Shown here: positions 14,450 to 18,282 of the stretch, one piece after another
Layout: every line of letters begins with the position of its first letter
Numbering within the stretch: position 1 is the stretch's first letter
Source: Lachnospiraceae bacterium
GTDB taxonomy: Bacteria; Bacillota; Clostridia; Lachnospirales; Lachnospiraceae
NCBI GenBank assembly: GCA_021153325.1
Contig: JAGKTQ010000039.1
Location: forward strand, 1 to 18,282
Reading direction: 5' to 3'
Length of the DNA stretch: 18,282 bases
Program-made: the position numbers and the translations under genes
The notes under the pieces: generated by a model
Told to the model about the DNA's origin: nothing
The model's input: only the letters and a program-made list of their open reading frames with translations
Databases searched by the model: none

Positions 14450-14473
14450 AGAGAACGCTTATACGCGTTCTCT
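14450..14473 (+). promoter_or_regulatory. hairpin at the 5' end of the methyltransferase mRNA
   Basis: AGAGAACGC (14450-14458) and GCGTTCTCT (14465-14473) form a perfect 9-bp stem with a 6-nt loop at the predicted 5' end of the transcript, followed by a loose U-rich stretch and the RBS. It could be an mRNA stabiliser or an early attenuator. Confidence 0.6.
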
Positions 14474-14498
14474 AAGTTTTATTTTTGAGGAGAATTTT

Positions 14499-15326
14499 AT
14501 GCCAAATATTATAGAAATTACTGATTTTAACGCCCCTGAGCTGGATGTGTATGCCCGCCTTACGGAAGTACAACTACTCAATCGCCATGAGCCAGAAAAG
14601 GGACTTTTCATTGCAGAAAGCCCGAAAGTCATTGAACGGGCACTGAATGCCGGATGTGTTCCTGTTTCCTTTTTAGTAGAACGTAAGCATATCGAAGGGG
14701 AAGCGCGCGATATCATTAGCCGTTGTGGTGAAATCCCTATCTATACTGCCGAATTTGATGTCCTTACAAAATTGACCGGTTTTCAGTTAACAAGAGGAAT
14801 GCTCTGTGCCATGCGTCGTCCAAAGCTTTTAAGTGTGGATGCAGTGTGTGACAATGCGCGTCGTGTTGCGGTACTGGAAAATGTTATGAATCCTACAAAT
14901 GTCGGCGCCATTTTCCGTTCTGCTGCAGCATTGAATATTGATGCTGTTCTTCTGACCCCTGCATGCAGCAATCCGTTGTATCGTCGTGCAGCAAGAGTCA
15001 GCATGGGAACTGTATTTCAAGTACCGTGGACTTATCTTCATACAGAATCTACAGAAAACTCGTTTTCTGGCATTGCTTATTTGCAACGGCTAGGCTTTAA
15101 GACTGCTGCAATGGCTTTAAGCGACAACTCTATTTCGATCGATGATCCGAAACTCATGGCAGAAGACAAACTAGCTATTGTACTTGGCACTGAAGGAGAT
15201 GGTCTCGCAGCAAACACGATTTCTGCCTGTGATTATACCGTTCGTATTCCAATGGCACATGGCGTAGATTCTTTGAATGTTGCTGCCGCAAGCGCAGTGG
15301 CATTTTGGCAGCTTACAAGACAGTAA
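14499..15326 (+). CDS. SpoU/TrmH-family RNA 2'-O-methyltransferase
   Basis: 275-aa cytoplasmic SPOUT enzyme that transfers a methyl group from S-adenosylmethionine to a ribose 2'-OH in rRNA or tRNA. An N-terminal substrate-binding region (about 1-100, with LFIAESPKVIERAL) is followed by the three SpoU motifs: ENVMNPTNVGAIFRSAAAL, then VLGTEGDGL, then IPMAHGVDSLNVAAASAVAFW. These form the knotted SAM site. The frame stays open upstream to 14412, but that 'start' is the -35 hexamer. ATG at 14499-14501 has GAGGAG 7 nt before it and lies downstream of the predicted transcription start. It is the only plus-strand gene, monocistronic, and divergent from the island. The exact RNA target cannot be told from sequence. 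Confidence 0.92.
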   Translation: MPNIIEITDFNAPELDVYARLTEVQLLNRHEPEKGLFIAESPKVIERALNAGCVPVSFLVERKHIEGEARDIISRCGEIPIYTAEFDVLTKLTGFQLTRGMLCAMRRPKLLSVDAVCDNARRVAVLENVMNPTNVGAIFRSAAALNIDAVLLTPACSNPLYRRAARVSMGTVFQVPWTYLHTESTENSFSGIAYLQRLGFKTAAMALSDNSISIDDPKLMAEDKLAIVLGTEGDGLAANTISACDYTVRIPMAHGVDSLNVAAASAVAFWQLTRQ

Positions 15327-15334
15327 GATTAATT

Positions 15335-15358
15335 AAGGTTTAACTAAAACTAAACCTT
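15335..15358 (+). terminator. weak terminator after the methyltransferase
   Basis: AAGGTTTA (15335-15342) and TAAACCTT (15351-15358) form an 8-bp stem with an 8-nt loop just after the stop codon. The following U-tract is interrupted (TCAATTACTTTTTT), so efficiency is doubtful. Confidence 0.45.
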
Positions 15359-15504
15359 TCAATTACTTTTTTCATACCTTCTCTTGCTTCTTCTATTTCT
15401 TCCGGCTCTCCGCTTGCCAAAATAGATTCGAAAACTTCTATATAGTATCCCATTTTTTGTCCATAACATCTCTTGAGCCATACAATTTCCTCATTTTGAA
15501 ATAA
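15340..15504 (-). pseudogene. 54-codon open fragment, probable C-terminal gene remnant
   Basis: Between an in-frame TAG (15505-15507) and TAA (15340-15342) lie 54 sense codons with protein-like composition, including VWLKRCYGQKMGYYIEVFES and EPEEIEEAREGMKKVIERF, amphipathic and helix-prone. No ATG, GTG or TTG with an RBS begins it; the first internal ATG would give only 37 aa and has no RBS. It is AT-rich on its upstream side with stops in all frames, so I read it as the 3' end of a decayed gene. Family not recognised. Upstream, 15505-15598 is AT-rich and holds two copies of TTTTTGAAATAAAAA (about 15524 and 15570), with nothing else I can support. Confidence 0.4.
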
Positions 15505-15598
15505 CTACTCTAATTATACTTTTTTATTTCAAAAAGTCACCATGTTTTTGTAATAAGTTCCTTGAGATACTAATTTTTATTTCAAAAACTCTTTTTTC

Positions 15599-16921
15599 TT
15601 ATTCATGCTCCAACATATTTTCAATAAAAATCCCATATCCTTTGGCACTGTCCTGTACGAGAACATGTGTCACCGCACCGATCAATTTTCCATCCTGTAT
15701 GATAGGACTGCCGGACATGCCTTGTACAATACCACCCGTAAGACTGAGCAGTTTTGGGTCTGTCACTTCAATAACGATTCCCCGGTTCACGTTATCGTGG
15801 TCAAGTCGAATTTCCGTGATTTCAATATCATAATATTCCCTAACATCATTTACTGTAGTAATGATCTGCGCTTTTCCGGTATGAATTTCCTGCTTTAATC
15901 CAATAGGCAGCATATTTGCTTCTTCCATAAGAGCCATTTTTGTAATATCACATACACCGAAAATACCTGCTGTTGTGTTATCACTTATAGTGCCTATTAC
16001 ATTTTTATCCGAATAAGAGATCATTCCCGTCAATTCTCCCGGTGTACCATTTATTCCCTTCTTTATAGAAATGATGTTCGTTTTATATAAAAGACCTTCT
16101 TCCAATTCCATTAGTTCACTTGTATCCACATCATTGATTCCATGTCCCAATGCTCCAAAATTACCCGCTTCATCTACAAAAGTAAGAGTTCCTATTCCCT
16201 GTGCATTATCCCGCACCCAAATTCCCAATTTATTTTCCCCATTCTGATTTTTCTTTGGCAAAACCTTGATTTCAAGCTCCTCTTCTTCCCTTTTTACCTT
16301 GAGTGAAATTTCTTCATCACCATATTTTTCAATCAAATTCATAAACTGTTTTTTGCCTTCTACTTTTTCATCATTTACTTCTAAAATATAGTCCCCTTTT
16401 TGAACAACATATTTTGCTGGTGCGTACAGCAGTCCATCTTCCCCTTTAAATTCTCCCACATCTACTACTAAAACACCTTCTGTCTCCACATAAATTCCAA
16501 TTGGCACTCCCGCCGGTATTACCATCCGATCTTCAATAACTTGAATATTGACCTGCTTCAGTGGTACAACTCCGAATAACTTTACATTCATTTGATAAGT
16601 AGTAAGCTTCTCTGACTTCATCGTCAGTTTTTCGCTTAAGTCTACCTTCAAACTTTCATTCGAAACGACCGAATTTCCAAATTCTCCTACTTCAACAGCC
16701 TCTAAATACACTTCTCCAGATGCAGGTACATGGAAATCAAATGTTTCTTCTACACCAGCTTTTATACGAATCGTTTTTGGAATTTGTGCCCACCAGCCAT
16801 ACAAAACAGCTCCCATCATAACCAACGCTGCTAAAATAATTCCCCAACAAAAAAGACTTCTATGCCATCCTTTTTGCAATCTTATTTCTCTTTTCATACT
16901 GTCACATCTCTTTTCCGTCAT
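15599..16921 (-). CDS. spoIVB: Stage IV sporulation serine peptidase SpoIVB
   Basis: Forespore-made serine peptidase (S55) that crosses into the intermembrane space and cleaves SpoIVFA, triggering pro-sigma-K processing in the mother cell. The 440-aa product has an N-terminal membrane segment (~25-46), a PDZ domain (~165-230; YVVQKGDYILEVNDEKV) and the S55 domain with GALGHGI (His) and GIVQGMSGSPI, where the second Ser (~405) is the likely nucleophile. Length is typical. Start is unclear: the first ATG (16919-16921) has AGGTGG 13 nt away, while Met9 (16895-16897) gives a more usual MKRE start but has only a weak RBS. It follows recN as in Bacillus, but spo0A, normally next, is absent; a gene remnant and the convergent methyltransferase follow instead. 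Confidence 0.94.
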   Translation of the reverse strand: MTEKRCDSMKREIRLQKGWHRSLFCWGIILAALVMMGAVLYGWWAQIPKTIRIKAGVEETFDFHVPASGEVYLEAVEVGEFGNSVVSNESLKVDLSEKLTMKSEKLTTYQMNVKLFGVVPLKQVNIQVIEDRMVIPAGVPIGIYVETEGVLVVDVGEFKGEDGLLYAPAKYVVQKGDYILEVNDEKVEGKKQFMNLIEKYGDEEISLKVKREEEELEIKVLPKKNQNGENKLGIWVRDNAQGIGTLTFVDEAGNFGALGHGINDVDTSELMELEEGLLYKTNIISIKKGINGTPGELTGMISYSDKNVIGTISDNTTAGIFGVCDITKMALMEEANMLPIGLKQEIHTGKAQIITTVNDVREYYDIEITEIRLDHDNVNRGIVIEVTDPKLLSLTGGIVQGMSGSPIIQDGKLIGAVTHVLVQDSAKGYGIFIENMLEHE

Positions 16922-16970
16922 CTATTTTGCTAAACCACCTATTTGTGTATATTTTAAATAAAAAAGTATT

Positions 16971-17023
16971 AAAAAAGGACAAGCACTTTTCTGTATTCTT
17001 TACGCCAAAGTTCTGTCCTTTTT
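16971..17023 (-). terminator. Rho-independent terminator after recN
   Basis: A 10-bp outer stem, AAAAAGGACA/TGTCCTTTTT on the minus strand, with an inner ACTTT/AAAGT stem, followed by a T-run. It separates recN from spoIVB, so spoIVB should have its own, probably sporulation-specific, promoter in 16922-16970; I see no clear match. Confidence 0.85.
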
Positions 17024-17049
17024 ATTATGTGACAAATTTTCAATTTCAA

Positions 17050-18282
17050 TTAGGATTGTTTTGTATTTGCTGCCATTTCTTTCAATTCCCTCGCATTGGA
17101 AAGTGCAGTTTCTGTAATATTTTCACTGCCCAAAAGCCTTGCAAGCTCTCGAATGCTTTCTTCCTCCCTCACTTCACGAATAGAAGTGGCAGTTTTTTCC
17201 TGATCTGTTATTTTTTCGATCAAAAAATGGTTGTCTGCCATTGCGGCAATCTGTGGCAAATGCGTAATACATATAACCTGATGCTCTTTTCCTAAAATTC
17301 CCAGCTTTTCCGATACTTTCCATGCTGTTTTACCACTGATTCCAGTATCGATCTCATCAAATATAAGAGTATCTGTCTTGTCCTTTTTCGCTAAGACCGT
17401 TTTTAATGCAAGCATAATACGGGAAAGCTCACCACCACTTGCAACCATACCAAGAGGTTTGATACTTTCTCCCGGATTGGTACTGATCATAAATTCCACT
17501 TCATCAAAACCATTACCATGAATATTTTCTTCATCAGGACGTACCTGAATTTCAAACTGCACATCAAGAAAATTTAAGTCTACCAATGCATCCTTCATCT
17601 GCTTTGCTAAAACAGAAGCGTTTTTCATACGGAGGGAAGAAATTTCCTCACAATCTTTAAGAACCTTCTCCTTTGCTTCTTTTAACTGCATTTCCAGCTT
17701 TTCCTTATAAAGCTCATAATCGGATAGCTTTTCAAACTTTTCCTGCACTTTTTCTCCATAAGAAATCACATCTTCCAGTGTTTTCCCATACTTGGACTTT
17801 AAATGATTCAACATGTTTAAGCGTTCTTCCGTCTGCATAAACTGCTGTTCATCAAATTCCATACTATCCATCATTCGAGACATGCTGTGGTTTACATCAT
17901 TTAACATACTGTCAATGTCATCTAACATTGCCTGAATCGGTTCCAATTCCTCATCATAAGAAGAAGCTGCCGTTCTAATTTCCCTAATTGCCCTTCCGAT
18001 CTGATTTGCTGCGCCCTGCTCTTCCGAGCCACAACAACCATAAGCGATCGAGAGTGCTTCTACGATTTTCTGTGCATTTACCATCTTCCGGTAATCTTTT
18101 TCTAGTTCTTCATCTTCCCCAATAGACAGTCTCGCTTCCGCAATTTCCGTAGCTTCAAATTCTGCCAAAGACATTTCTCTTCTTCTCGTTTCCTCATCCA
18201 AAGAAGATTCTTCCAACTCTTTGCGAAAAGCCTCATATTCCTTAAAATCTTTTTTTAATTTCTCTTTTATTTTAACTAGTCG
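17050..18282 (-). CDS. recN: DNA repair ATPase RecN, C-terminal part (runs off the right edge)
   Basis: SMC-like ATPase acting early at double-strand breaks. 410 residues are visible; the N-terminal ~150 with the Walker A motif lie beyond the window. Visible from right to left: part of the first coiled coil (RLVKIKEKLKKDFKEYEAF...), the hinge-like middle, the second coiled coil (EKFEKLSDYELYKEKLEMQLKEAK), then the C-terminal ATPase head with the ABC signature VASGGELSRIMLALK, Walker B LIFDEIDTGISG and the ITHLPQIAAMADNHF switch region. The frame is open to the edge; apparent internal starts near 18216 are TTG codons inside the coiled coil and not real starts. A strong terminator follows. Confidence 0.95.
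   Translation of the reverse strand, partial: RLVKIKEKLKKDFKEYEAFRKELEESSLDEETRRREMSLAEFEATEIAEARLSIGEDEELEKDYRKMVNAQKIVEALSIAYGCCGSEEQGAANQIGRAIREIRTAASSYDEELEPIQAMLDDIDSMLNDVNHSMSRMMDSMEFDEQQFMQTEERLNMLNHLKSKYGKTLEDVISYGEKVQEKFEKLSDYELYKEKLEMQLKEAKEKVLKDCEEISSLRMKNASVLAKQMKDALVDLNFLDVQFEIQVRPDEENIHGNGFDEVEFMISTNPGESIKPLGMVASGGELSRIMLALKTVLAKKDKTDTLIFDEIDTGISGKTAWKVSEKLGILGKEHQVICITHLPQIAAMADNHFLIEKITDQEKTATSIREVREEESIRELARLLGSENITETALSNARELKEMAANTKQS

Noticed and set aside
14412..14498. Upstream extension of the methyltransferase frame to 14412
   Set aside because: It begins with the TTG of a perfect -35 hexamer and precedes the predicted transcription start; the ATG at 14499 has a strong RBS.
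15515..15545. GGTGACT followed by TATAAT upstream of the 54-codon fragment
   Set aside because: Only one copy and the distance to TATAAT is 16-17 nt rather than 9; may be a fortuitous promoter-like string.
16895..16910. ATGTGAC just upstream of the second possible SpoIVB start
   Set aside because: Single copy inside the coding region or leader, no partner 11 bp away and no -10 at the required distance.
1..18282. Insertion sequence, integrase, attachment site, tRNA or CRISPR array marking the island as mobile
   Set aside because: No transposase or integrase frame, no tRNA cloverleaf and no terminal repeats were seen at either island boundary.

Overview
The window looks like chromosome of a low-GC, endospore-lineage Firmicute, most likely a gut Lachnospiraceae member (Clostridia). 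Evidence: AT-rich composition, strong AGGAGG ribosome binding sites, short U-tailed terminators, a recN-spoIVB pair, a SpoIID/LytB-like gene, a Firmicute-type 6S RNA, and families common in this group (SipW peptidases, TasA-like proteins, class B sortase, SARP/BTAD regulators). This assignment is inferred from gene content; no database search was run.

Layout. Positions 1-1190 are conserved flank: the N-terminal part of a SpoIID/LytB-like gene (runs off the left edge) and a 6S RNA gene with its own promoter and terminator. Positions 1232-14380 are one ~13 kb block, all on the minus strand, for a cell-surface fibre system. In transcription order (right to left): (i) a TasA/camelysin-like protein, a wall-anchored TasA-like protein and a wall/membrane-anchored MucBP-like protein, closed by a terminator; (ii) a SARP/BTAD regulator with a degenerate GGDEF-like domain plus a 144-aa cytoplasmic protein, closed by a terminator; (iii) a 1401-aa secreted adhesin (fibro-slime/PA14-like, pilin-type beta-sandwich and VWA domains), a TasA-like protein, a SipW peptidase, two more TasA-like proteins, a 63-aa relative of the 144-aa protein, a second SipW and a class B sortase. 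Positions 14412-18282 return to housekeeping genes: a plus-strand SpoU/TrmH RNA methyltransferase, a small gene remnant, spoIVB and the C-terminal part of recN.

Proposed working (inference): two ER-type signal peptidases mature four TasA-like subunits that polymerise outside the cell; the VWA adhesin decorates or tips the fibre; sortase B and the two C-terminally anchored proteins tie it to the envelope.

The strongest unlisted signal is regulatory. Three promoters (before the first TasA-like gene, before the adhesin, and between sipW and the major tasA-like gene) each carry a pair of RTRTGACY repeats exactly 11 bp apart, ending exactly 9 nt before a -10 hexamer, with no recognisable -35. This is the architecture expected of SARP-activated promoters and ties the island to its resident regulator.
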